Shown here one piece after another: positions 18,168 through 27,000 of a stretch of DNA of 64,000 nucleotides (the first letter of the stretch is position 1; the number at the start of each line of letters is the position of its first letter). Source of the DNA: Nitzschia sp. DOCU1 (lineage: Eukaryota > Bacillariophyta > Bacillariophyceae > Bacillariales > Bacillariaceae); assembly GCA_951394045.1 (NCBI GenBank), contig OX595988.1, positions 2,619,352-2,683,351 of the forward strand, written 5' to 3'. Position numbers and translations under genes: made by a program. The notes under the pieces are model-generated. The model was not told the origin of the DNA. It was given only the letters and a program-made list of their open reading frames with translations, and made no database searches.

Positions 18168-19637
18168 ATGTCTTCCCGACCATCAGCAACCGAAAAGCTC
18201 ATCCGTCGCCCATCGGTTTGTACTTTGATTCGGAAACGACAATTCGCACTCTGTGATTCGTTTGCCTTTCAGAGGCAAGTGTCCCACTTTTTGCAGGGTG
18301 ACAAAGAATTGCTCATGGATCCCGAACTGGTGTCCCCCCACCGTCAAGCAGTGGCTAGTTTGCAGGTGGATCCGCATATGGGTCGTTTTGTTTTAGCGGG
18401 AAGCGCAGATGCTACTGTCAGCATCTTCGATTTGAGTTATTGGGGATCGGAAGAATATGTTCACAAAATGAAGCATGCAGAAGGTCGGTTTCGACCGGTA
18501 GCGAGATCGCTCCGAGTGCCCTGGGGATATCAAACTGATAATGATGATCCACTAGCCATTCCGTCGGGACATTCTACCGCCATTACAAAGGTGCAATGGT
18601 ATCCGGTAGATACAGGGGCTTTTATTTCTTGTGCTACTGATGGTCATCTGCTGTTATGGGACACGAATCGGATGCAACCTGTCCTCAAGGTGGAACCCTT
18701 TGCCGAATCATACAACCAAGAAGAATCGGCTTCATCGGCTCCTGCCTTTGGATGTGCTAACTGGCAACCACGGGGAGACCACTCCTTGATTGCTGCTGGC
18801 TCTTGGTTAAATCCTTCGGTCAAATTAGTAGATGTTCGATCGGGAGCGAGCTCTCATCAATTGACGGGGCATTCTAGGGGCATTACAGCTGTCGAATGGA
18901 GTCCGACTGTACCCATGGTAGTGGCTTCGGGATCCAAAGATGGAACGATACGGCTTTGGGATATTCGCAAATCGGGGAGTATGGCGTGCATTACGGTACT
19001 TGGACGAGATTGGACGAGCGGAGCTGACGATGCAGGGCTTTCCTGTCCGTCGTATAAGGCAGACTATTCTCATTTACGAAAATTTGCGGCAGCGGTGCAA
19101 AAGAGCAAGAAGAATTCGAAACGGCGCAAGCTTGCCAGTGGCATTGTAGCTCCCAACAATTATCAACAGCAACAACCACCCGCAGGAACAAAATCACACA
19201 ATGGTCACGTCGCTGCTCTTTCTTTTCTTCCCGGTGGACAAACGCTGGCCAGTGTCGGCGGTGCCGATGGAGAGTTGTTACTTTGGGACCTACGACACGG
19301 TCCTACCTTGATGGAACGCAAATTCGTTGCTCCTGGAGGCATGAATGCTGCCACTTCCAAGCAGCGACAGACTGCCCTGTGCGTAGATGCCGACGATGAC
19401 ACGATATGGGTCGCTCATCAAAGCAGTCTGCTGGGATTTTCAATACAACAAGGCGGGAGTCCCAAGCATGTCTTGCGGGGACACTTGAGTTATGTGACTA
19501 GTATAGATCGGATCCATCCGGAAATGATACTCCTGTCCGGCTCTAGCGATGGTATGATTTTATCGTGGGGCAAACGAAAGGGAACCCTCTTCACTACGAA
19601 CCGCCCTCCGTTAACACAAGACCAGGACAACTGGTAA
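18168..19637 (+). CDS. CSA: WD40 protein similar to CSA/ERCC8 (transcription-coupled repair)
   Basis: A 489-aa WD40 beta-propeller. CSA is the substrate receptor of a DDB1-CUL4 ubiquitin ligase that acts on stalled RNA polymerase II during transcription-coupled repair. The order of features parallels human ERCC8: an N-terminal helix region, LQVDPHMGRFVLAGSADATV (compare LDIEPVEGRYMLSGGSDG), VQWYPVDTGAFISCATDGHL (compare QWYPHDTGMFTSSSFD), HQLTGHSRGITAVEWSPTVP, IRLWDIRKSGSMACITVL, an inserted basic linker, HNGHVAALSFLPGGQTLASV and a final LSGSSDGMILSWG. WD dipeptides close several blades (LLLWDT, IRLWDI, LLLWDL). The basic Lys/Arg/Gln insert between blades 5 and 6 is longer than in human. Other WD40 factors are possible, but the match runs across the whole protein. 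Confidence 0.75.
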   Translation: MSSRPSATEKLIRRPSVCTLIRKRQFALCDSFAFQRQVSHFLQGDKELLMDPELVSPHRQAVASLQVDPHMGRFVLAGSADATVSIFDLSYWGSEEYVHKMKHAEGRFRPVARSLRVPWGYQTDNDDPLAIPSGHSTAITKVQWYPVDTGAFISCATDGHLLLWDTNRMQPVLKVEPFAESYNQEESASSAPAFGCANWQPRGDHSLIAAGSWLNPSVKLVDVRSGASSHQLTGHSRGITAVEWSPTVPMVVASGSKDGTIRLWDIRKSGSMACITVLGRDWTSGADDAGLSCPSYKADYSHLRKFAAAVQKSKKNSKRRKLASGIVAPNNYQQQQPPAGTKSHNGHVAALSFLPGGQTLASVGGADGELLLWDLRHGPTLMERKFVAPGGMNAATSKQRQTALCVDADDDTIWVAHQSSLLGFSIQQGGSPKHVLRGHLSYVTSIDRIHPEMILLSGSSDGMILSWGKRKGTLFTTNRPPLTQDQDNW

Positions 19638-19731
19638 CATGGCCTCCCAGCTAGAAGTTTACTTCACTATTCTAGTCATGCTTATGAATCATTGCTCTAT
19701 GGCTAATAGTAGCATGCCAGTGGTCATTCTC

Positions 19732-21189
19732 TCAATATGGCACAGCCGTTTGTTCTTGACAGTACTGATCCAGTTGGTATAGATTTAACAAGACCGCTTC
19801 CGCTGGCCACAACTTGGACACGGGCACACCGGCCCGAATGCAAAGGACAATGACATTGTTTTGCAGTAACTGTAGAGCAATGGCGAAATCTTGTTGGTGC
19901 ATCACTTCGGCACTCAATGCGAATTTGGACGAGCTGGGACTGGCATCTTCGGCAAGGACAGCGGCGGTAGCATGATGAATGCGAAGGGATAGTTGCGAGG
20001 AATCCATGGACGGACCGGAAAAGGAAGACGGAGAAGCGATGGTAGAAGGAACTGAAAAACTGGATGGCAAGGACGGTGCTGAGTGGCCAGTGGCACGGGC
20101 CAGGGCCTTCTTTGCCGATTGTTTCCAATAAGAAGTATCCATTAGGGATAAAATGGACGCTGAACCGGACGGCGTTGGATTGTGGGCATCGTAAGGGCTA
20201 GAACGCGAAGAATGAGCAGTTGCACTTGTAGTAGGTGTCGAGTGCGGTACACCCCCATCGTCCACCAGAGACGTCGCATGATGACTTTCTCGTAGACGCC
20301 GCTGCAATTCGTGATCCGAAACAGTATCGGTAATGTCTCCCATTGTCGATCCTCCCGTTGTCGGCGTCAGTAAGATTGGATGCGGCAATACAATTCCTAA
20401 ACATCTTGCCACAGTACACGTGACTGACGCCACTAGTCGCAATGCCGACTGTAATTCTTTTGGTGGCAAAACTCCATACAATTCTGGCCCCGCATGAGGC
20501 AAGGGTAAACCACCAATCTTTCCAATGCCTCGAGCTCGACGCGGCTGTGCATGACCCGGAGAAGCAGAGTTTGTCTTGGACTGCCGCTGTTGCAAAGGAG
20601 TCAATTTGACATCATTCGGATCAATGTCTAACCGGTGCATGGCGAGAGCCTTGCGAGCCCACAGAAATCTCAGGACACGTACTTGCTTCGATGCCACATC
20701 GAGTGCATGATGCAACGATCCCTGTAAAAATGATTGCTCCAGGCGTTCTAATTGGCGTTGTGGCTCTTCGGTCCCTCCTGCCGACAGTGCCATCTGCGTC
20801 GTTTCGCGATGTGAATCATTTTCTACGGCTTGCGAAGCGACTCGTACGGCCATGTCTCCGCATTGTTTTCGCAGAGTCGTAAGTCGATCTCGCAGGCGTT
20901 GTGATTCTGCTTGCAATTCTCCTAATCGATTATGATTCGGTAGTAGACGTAACTGTCTACTACATTCCTCTCGAGCACGGTCGCGATCCGCTAAAGCTTG
21001 AGCGTGTCGATCGAGATGAGGTTGCAAGGTTCGTTGCACACACACGGCGCAACGCGGAGGAAGATCTTCGGACTTGGTGCCATTATTATCATCGCCCACA
21101 AAATAACAAAGACATTTATTGGGAGGATTGTTACGCAACGAATTGCCACTGTGGGAACTCATGTGCGATTCGGAGAGATTGTACATCAT
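19732..21189 (-). CDS. ATG14/UVRAG(Vps38)-like subunit of the class III PI3-kinase complex
   Basis: A 485-aa protein. The N-terminus has a C-x-C and a C-x-x-C pair (KCLCYF, RCAVCVQ) of the type that opens Atg14/UVRAG proteins. A coiled coil of about 60 residues follows (QALADRDRAREECSRQL...RLGELQAESQRLRDRLTTL). The conserved core IGGLPLPHAGPELYG.LPP, then VASVTCTVARCLGIVLPHPI, is the PF10186 signature of Atg14/Vps38 homologues, and the C-terminus has FAIALQLLQNNVIVLCIRAG. These subunits direct Vps34-Beclin to autophagosome or endosome membranes. A long Ser/Thr/Pro insert (about residues 290-410) separates core and C-terminus. Which of the two subunits it is cannot be decided by eye. It converges on the CSA gene with 94 bp between stops. 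Confidence 0.72.
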   Translation of the reverse strand: MMYNLSESHMSSHSGNSLRNNPPNKCLCYFVGDDNNGTKSEDLPPRCAVCVQRTLQPHLDRHAQALADRDRAREECSRQLRLLPNHNRLGELQAESQRLRDRLTTLRKQCGDMAVRVASQAVENDSHRETTQMALSAGGTEEPQRQLERLEQSFLQGSLHHALDVASKQVRVLRFLWARKALAMHRLDIDPNDVKLTPLQQRQSKTNSASPGHAQPRRARGIGKIGGLPLPHAGPELYGVLPPKELQSALRLVASVTCTVARCLGIVLPHPILLTPTTGGSTMGDITDTVSDHELQRRLRESHHATSLVDDGGVPHSTPTTSATAHSSRSSPYDAHNPTPSGSASILSLMDTSYWKQSAKKALARATGHSAPSLPSSFSVPSTIASPSSFSGPSMDSSQLSLRIHHATAAVLAEDASPSSSKFALSAEVMHQQDFAIALQLLQNNVIVLCIRAGVPVSKLWPAEAVLLNLYQLDQYCQEQTAVPY

Positions 21190-21712
21190 TTTGCTTCCGT
21201 GATGTCAATCGAGTCAATCAATTTTGGGGACGTGCGGTACGACTCTGGTCTCATCCAAAAGTATCAAGTCGACGAAGTTTGAGCAGGACTACAAGCATCC
21301 AGACTCCAAAGTAACAAAAAAGACGGTGCAGCTTCTGATTTTGTTTGAGAGGGTTTCGTTCCGAGACCTGATGCGGTTTTGTAAGCACATCAAAACGTCC
21401 ATCATCATCGTCGTCATCGTCGAAGCCCCGCAAAGAAGAAATCCGGAACGGAACAAACCATTCGACTACTTTGAATGCGGCAGGCGCGCAGGCAAAGCAT
21501 AGGGCGCGCTCGCTTTTTGGCCGCGCCGCACAATTCAACGGAAATTGAAAATTGCCACTTGGAAGCAAATCTTGCAGCCGACGCAAACCTCACAAAGCTC
21601 TCTCCTTTTTCCCATCTAAACCTTGAACTTCCTTTCTTGCGTGCTTGACTTTGATTGCTGGAGCATCCATTTTCCACACCCTCCCACAACCTCAACAACG
21701 ACTCGGATCATC
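21190..21712. other. Divergent promoter region between ATG14-like and Got1-like genes
   Basis: Contains a short TCATCATCGTCGTCATCG-like repeat near 21399-21421. No supportable gene on either strand. Confidence 0.5.
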
Positions 21713-22768
21713 ATGAGAACGATACTCATTCTATCATCGACACTGCTGGTATGCGATGCCAAAAGTCGCTCGGCCGCCAAAAGTTGTTCCCACCGTCAAT
21801 CCTCGTTTTCATCCGCCGACAACCATGGATCGAGCAGTCTTCCTCAGCAGAGATTGGCATCACATATTCCCTGGACTGGAGTTCCCACCGCTGCCACGAG
21901 ACTAGCCCAGTTTCCTCGAGGGGGACAACGTAACTATGGTGGTTACTACGACTATGACGATAATGCTGGAGACAAGGGCAAGGGCAGCAGTGTGCCTTAT
22001 GACGACCGATATCCGGATGCAGGCCGATCAGCATCATCATCTCAAGACTACTATGATGACTATTATGGACAAGACGACGGAAGAAACGACGAAGATCGAG
22101 ACTATTATGATGATCGGGGAGTTGCTTCTGTAAGTACTACTGTGCCTCCACCACGAATGTTATATCTAAGATGTTTCTGAAACGGTCACATTGCTCCATT
22201 CCTTCATTCTTTATAGCGAAAGGAAGGTGGCGGGGTCATGTCCAATTTAAAAGTACCCAATATCATAAAGACGGGCAATCGACAAATCGGCTTGCCCCTA
22301 CTAGGAATTGGCGCCGTCTTGACCATCTTGGGTGTGAGTTTGTTCTTTAACAAGACCTTGATGCGACTTGGAAATTTGTTCTTTGTAGCAGGCGTCCCGA
22401 TGACCATTGGGCCAGGACGAACGGCCGGATACTTTTTTCAACCCACCAAGGCAAGAGCGACGGGATGTCTGACTGTCGGAATATTTTTGGTGTTTGTAGG
22501 GTGGCCCGTGTTGGGAATCATTTTGGAAATCTTTGGATTTCTCAATCTATTTGGAAATATGTTTCCCGTGGCCATGGCTGTCTTAAAGACCATGCCAGGT
22601 ATTGGTCCATTGTTGCGAGGAAACCCTGGACGGAATAAATCGGATCGGTATCGAGGAGACGATGACGATGACTACTATGGTGGTGGCAGTGGTGGATTCG
22701 ATCGATATGAGGATCGCAACTACTATGATGACGGTGGTGATCAAGACGGAAGTCAAGGATACTACTAA
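21713..22768 (+). CDS. Got1/Sft2-like membrane protein with secretory leader and Tyr/Asp-rich domain
   Basis: Two exons joined across 22130-22216 (GTAAGT...TTATAG, 87 bp, phase 0), 322 aa. The N-terminus, MRTILILSSTLLVCDA, is a signal peptide; it is followed by a linker with FPRGGQ and a Tyr/Asp/Gly-rich stretch (DYYDDYYGQDD). Exon 2 carries the Got1 core: NRQIGLPLLGIGAVLTILGV, LMRLGNLFFVAGVPMTIGPG, GCLTVGIFLVFVGWPVLGII and IFGFLNLFGNMFPVAMAV, i.e. four spans as in the Golgi vesicle-transport protein GOT1. The C-terminus again is Asp/Tyr/Gly-rich. Canonical Got1 is about 140 aa and has no signal peptide, so this is an extended form whose final compartment (ER, Golgi or plastid membranes) is open. 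Confidence 0.78.
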
Positions 22769-23026
22769 ATAATGACATATAGAGATCGTTTGACAATACC
22801 GACAACAAGAAGTACCGAAGGTGAGATCAATGAATTGTCAAGCCGATGTTGTTTCAACGGAAAAGTCGCGGGAATCGTATCGATCCGTTGCTACCAGTAC
22901 CAATAGCTATCGGTGGCTTGGTTGAAATCGGCGCGCGGACAGTGTAATGATTCCTTCGACCACACGACGCTGCGTACTATCAGATCACGCACCACCCGCA
23001 CGCGGCATCCTCGGTTTTTCCCCACG

Positions 23027-26000
23027 ATGACATCATCGTCCTCCCTCAACTTGCGCTGCGTTTTACTCTCATGGAAAACATACCCCTCCATTACGAGCAT
23101 AAATCCATACACCAACATCATGAATCGAGCCTTGTGGATAGCTAGCACTCGTAGTAGTAGGAGTATTAGAGAGTACCGAGGCGGGCGAGACGCAGCCTTT
23201 ATTCCATTTTCCAATCGGGCCATACTCTTCAACGTCCTTCAAGCTCGATACCTTGGTGGGGAATCATCCTCATCGCGTCAACGGCCAACAGAGCTAGAGC
23301 AAACTCTGGAGCGTCTAATAGGAGAACAGTCCTCATGGACATGGAAGGACTGGAGAGCCGCGGAACAAATCCTCTGGAAGAAACAGCAACTTTCTCAAAA
23401 CACAATCTCCAAATCCTTTCAGTTGCTCGATCGCATGGCTCGGGAAGCCCAGCAACAAAACTTTGTCTTGACTTGCAAGCATGTGAATCAAGTGATTGAT
23501 CACTGGCGAATTGGAGTCCGATCTCGGGTTTGTAGGGTGCCAGCCACACAAGTGTTACAAACCGTGGAAGCCTATGCCTCTCAATTGGATTCTCTCAAGT
23601 TAAACACGAAAACTTATTCCATGATCATGGCAGGACAAATCAAGCAACATCCCGACGTGGCATTTTGTTTAAATGTCGTCAAACGCATGAGTGATTCGAC
23701 CAGTGCTCCACCGAATGCTGTAGCATTGACGTACTTGATGGATGCTCACGTCCAAAGTGGACAAGCCAACGCAGTGGCTGCGACGCAGTCTCTCTTTGAT
23801 TACATGGTCGAACACGAAGACATGCAACCCACGGAAAAGTCCCTGGCCCGTGTATTACAGGCGTGGGTCGCGTTGTCACATCCCGATACTCCAGTCGAAA
23901 CAGCAATGGCAGCCATGAAACGAAACATTCAAATTCTCTTGGAGGCAAATGTGCTCCCTAGTGCTGAGTTTCTCGATGTGGTGATGGAAGGCTGTGGTAG
24001 ACTTGGAACTGGTAACAGTAATAGTACTGTAGTACTAGCGGATGCTCTTGTGACTCATGTCATGGAGCTATCCGTCGAGCATCCACATCTCTTGCCACAA
24101 GCCAAGACGCTAAGTCGTATGATTTTTCTTTTGAGAAAAGTACCCAACGCTGCACAGCGAGCAGAATATTGGTTGGAAGAAATGCGCCGACAATGGCAGC
24201 AGGTTCCAGGCTACGATGCTCCACGATATACCGTCTATGCGGCAGCCATTGCGGCTTGGGCGGACTCGGGTCTCGCCGAATCTCCCTGGCATGCCGACCG
24301 CATTTTTCAAAACATGATTCAAGAGACTGAAACTGCCACGGTCGGATGCTACCAACGGCTGATTTCGCTGTGGTCACAACACAATGCGCCGGATCGAGCC
24401 GAAGGCTACCTGAGGGACATGGTCGCCGCATCCGCAAGCGATGATGGATTGCTTCCTCCAGTTTCGGCCTTTGCTGACGTGATCCAGGCATGGCAACAAC
24501 AACAACATGCTTCCAACAGAGTGGAAGCTGCGTCTCATGCCCATGATGTTCTGAAACTACTTCTCGATTGTAAACGACTTCATCCAGACCGTTACCAAGT
24601 GTTAGACCGAATATTGTTTGAGACCTGCCTACAAATGTGGAATCATGTCGTCGACGAGTCTACAACACCACTCGTAGAGTCCAAGGTCCGAGGAATACTG
24701 GAATGGATGAGACTGCACGACATTCCAATCTCGTTTCGCTCTATAGCAAGTGTTGTAGGGTGTTTGCCAGTATCTGAGACCATGGCACTCCTTCGCGAAG
24801 TCAATGGCAATCTCCTACCGACAGCTGGGGGGCACCACGATCCTGCCTTGCCAGCACAAGTTTATGAGTACCTGTTACAGAGGAACTCGGAATCTGATGA
24901 CGGCAAAGAGGATGCTGGAGAAGTTGCTGAGGAGCTGTTGGAACGATATGTATCGCTGGCAGAGAATTGCAGGAGTGACCAGGGACTGTTCCTCTGCTAC
25001 CGCCATGTTGTCGCCGTTTTGGCCCGGTCTGGAGGTAGTAGTAGAATAGCGGAGCTACTGGGTCAGGTGTGTCATGCCGTCGACAAGGACATACCCAATG
25101 CTGGTTCACTGGCAACAGTGGCGGAGGCATGGGCGCTGAGTGGCTTGCCTGACTCTATGGAAAAGTCCATACACTATCTGTCCCAAGCAGTCGACTGTGC
25201 CCGCGCACAAGGAAACGAACCCGAGTCCATTTGGTATGAGAACGTTATCAATGCATTGGCGAGAAACAGTAAACCAGGAGGCGCTGAAGTTTTGCTGCGA
25301 CGGGCCGAGAATGATGGCGCTGTTCCCACATTCGGCATGTACGCTCCAATCATTGGTTCCCTCGTTCGTAGCAAAGACGGGTTGGATCTTGACTGGGCGA
25401 CTCGCCTCCTCGATGAGATGGTCGACTCGTTCCTGAATGGCAACAGTCTTGTCAAGCCTACGGCGGGCCTATTTGGTGATTTGATGCGAGCTCGGGCGAG
25501 ACGGCGGGACACGGATAGTGTGCAGGAACTTTGGGCATCGCTGAGACGTTTGCAACGCCACCAGCCCGATGAGGAGGAGTTCCGGTTGGATTGGGGCATC
25601 ACGCGCGACCCGCATCATTCCGGAACGGATGTTTCCATCCTTCATCATTTGATGGGAGAATCATCGAATGATGAAGGTGGCATTTCGGATGTAGACGAAG
25701 GGACAGTCGCGTGTGTCATGGAAGCTTTGGCGAGTAGTAGCGACCCTGCTTCTGGTAGTCGTGCCGAAGGGATTTTGCTGAAAATGCAAGAGCTATACGA
25801 CAAAGGTGTATTGACCATGGAACCGACGTTCAAGACTTTCCAGAAAGTCATTGACTGTTGGGTCAATTCCACCGAAGTAGGATCTGCTGCGCGTGCAAAC
25901 GACGTGTTGACTCTTGCAGAGACACTTGCGGAAGATGGCAACAAAAAACTACGCCCGGACAGTCACGCATACATGGCTGTTATCGCTGCCTGGTCCAAGT

Positions 26001-26950
26001 CAAACGAATCAGAAGCCCCAGACCGTATTCTGAAGCTTTTACGGACGATGAAATCTAGATACGCTCAAGGCGAGCGAGAGTTTGCTCTGACTGGATCGGC
26101 CTACGTTGCTTTAATCCGTGCCTTCGCGAATAGTGGCAACCCGGAAGCGGCAAAACTGGCACAGAGGGTCTTCGATGCTGCTCCAGACGAATTCAAAGAC
26201 ACAGAGCTGTACAATGCATTGATTGGAGCGCAAGGTGGAGATTCAATCAACGCCGAAGCAATTCTGCAAGAAATGCACCAGTCGTATCTCGATGGAAATG
26301 ACAGGGTGCAGCCCAATGTTGACAGCTTCAACAATATTTTGATGGCCTGGTCCAGAAGTGGCAGCCCAATGGCTGCCTGGAGAGCCGACGGCATTTTCAA
26401 TCGAATGAACGAGTTGGCCGCGAGAGGTCAATTGCCCGTGAAGCCAAACGGCAAGACATTTGACATGGTCATTTCCACTCTTGCAAATGAACTCGGCGCC
26501 GACGGAGCGCTCAAGGTGGAGCGATATCTGAAACTTTTGAAAGAATATTACCGTTCCGGAGAACCAGATTGTATGCCAAGCGTGACCTCGTACACAGAAG
26601 CAATCCGAGCCTGGGGATCCAATGTTGAAGACCCGCGTTCTGTATTGAGAGCCAAAGCTCTCTTGGATGAAATGCATGAACTTGCAAGAGAAGGTATTGA
26701 TAGCGCCCAGCCTGACCACAATACATATTCAATATATCTTTGTGCCTTGGCAAAGAGCACCGTGGAGACCAAGGCTGAACTCGCCAAGGACGTAGCGAAG
26801 ATGATGAAATCGGACGGGATCAGACCCGAGGGTCACTTGCTGAACGACCTCCAGAGGTGTGTGCTGCCGAACTCGGCTGTACTATCGGGTTGGAAGGTGC
26901 TATTAGACAATACGGCGGCTGGAGATGAAGGGTTTGTTCGAGTAAAATAA
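23027..26950 (+). CDS. Large pentatricopeptide-repeat (PPR) protein, organelle-type
   Basis: A 1,307-aa intronless protein with many degenerate PPR units of about 35 residues, e.g. NTKTYSMIMAGQIKQHPDVA, NAVALTYLMDAHVQSGQ, TVYAAAIAAWADSG, DSHAYMAVIAAWSKS, NVDSFNNILMAWSRSGSP and SVTSYTEAIRAWGSN. PPR arrays bind organellar RNA in a sequence-specific way, affecting processing, stability or translation. The first ~70 residues are rich in Ser/Arg/Thr with few acids, as in a mitochondrial presequence; no ASAF-type plastid motif is visible, so mitochondria are more likely. The frame is open upstream to a GTG at 22913. I chose the ATG at 23027; an ATG at 23120 is also possible. No SMR or DYW domain is seen. 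Confidence 0.85.
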   Translation: MTSSSSLNLRCVLLSWKTYPSITSINPYTNIMNRALWIASTRSSRSIREYRGGRDAAFIPFSNRAILFNVLQARYLGGESSSSRQRPTELEQTLERLIGEQSSWTWKDWRAAEQILWKKQQLSQNTISKSFQLLDRMAREAQQQNFVLTCKHVNQVIDHWRIGVRSRVCRVPATQVLQTVEAYASQLDSLKLNTKTYSMIMAGQIKQHPDVAFCLNVVKRMSDSTSAPPNAVALTYLMDAHVQSGQANAVAATQSLFDYMVEHEDMQPTEKSLARVLQAWVALSHPDTPVETAMAAMKRNIQILLEANVLPSAEFLDVVMEGCGRLGTGNSNSTVVLADALVTHVMELSVEHPHLLPQAKTLSRMIFLLRKVPNAAQRAEYWLEEMRRQWQQVPGYDAPRYTVYAAAIAAWADSGLAESPWHADRIFQNMIQETETATVGCYQRLISLWSQHNAPDRAEGYLRDMVAASASDDGLLPPVSAFADVIQAWQQQQHASNRVEAASHAHDVLKLLLDCKRLHPDRYQVLDRILFETCLQMWNHVVDESTTPLVESKVRGILEWMRLHDIPISFRSIASVVGCLPVSETMALLREVNGNLLPTAGGHHDPALPAQVYEYLLQRNSESDDGKEDAGEVAEELLERYVSLAENCRSDQGLFLCYRHVVAVLARSGGSSRIAELLGQVCHAVDKDIPNAGSLATVAEAWALSGLPDSMEKSIHYLSQAVDCARAQGNEPESIWYENVINALARNSKPGGAEVLLRRAENDGAVPTFGMYAPIIGSLVRSKDGLDLDWATRLLDEMVDSFLNGNSLVKPTAGLFGDLMRARARRRDTDSVQELWASLRRLQRHQPDEEEFRLDWGITRDPHHSGTDVSILHHLMGESSNDEGGISDVDEGTVACVMEALASSSDPASGSRAEGILLKMQELYDKGVLTMEPTFKTFQKVIDCWVNSTEVGSAARANDVLTLAETLAEDGNKKLRPDSHAYMAVIAAWSKSNESEAPDRILKLLRTMKSRYAQGEREFALTGSAYVALIRAFANSGNPEAAKLAQRVFDAAPDEFKDTELYNALIGAQGGDSINAEAILQEMHQSYLDGNDRVQPNVDSFNNILMAWSRSGSPMAAWRADGIFNRMNELAARGQLPVKPNGKTFDMVISTLANELGADGALKVERYLKLLKEYYRSGEPDCMPSVTSYTEAIRAWGSNVEDPRSVLRAKALLDEMHELAREGIDSAQPDHNTYSIYLCALAKSTVETKAELAKDVAKMMKSDGIRPEGHLLNDLQRCVLPNSAVLSGWKVLLDNTAAGDEGFVRVK

Positions 26951-27000
26951 GTTCGAAACGTTACAAGTTACAGAATTTTTAAAATTAGCTTTCCAGAAAT

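Noticed and set aside
17876..18202. 108-aa hydrophobic minus-strand frame
   Set aside because: It overlaps the start of the WD40 gene, and no splice partner or family feature was found. It could be revisited if minus-strand transcripts exist.
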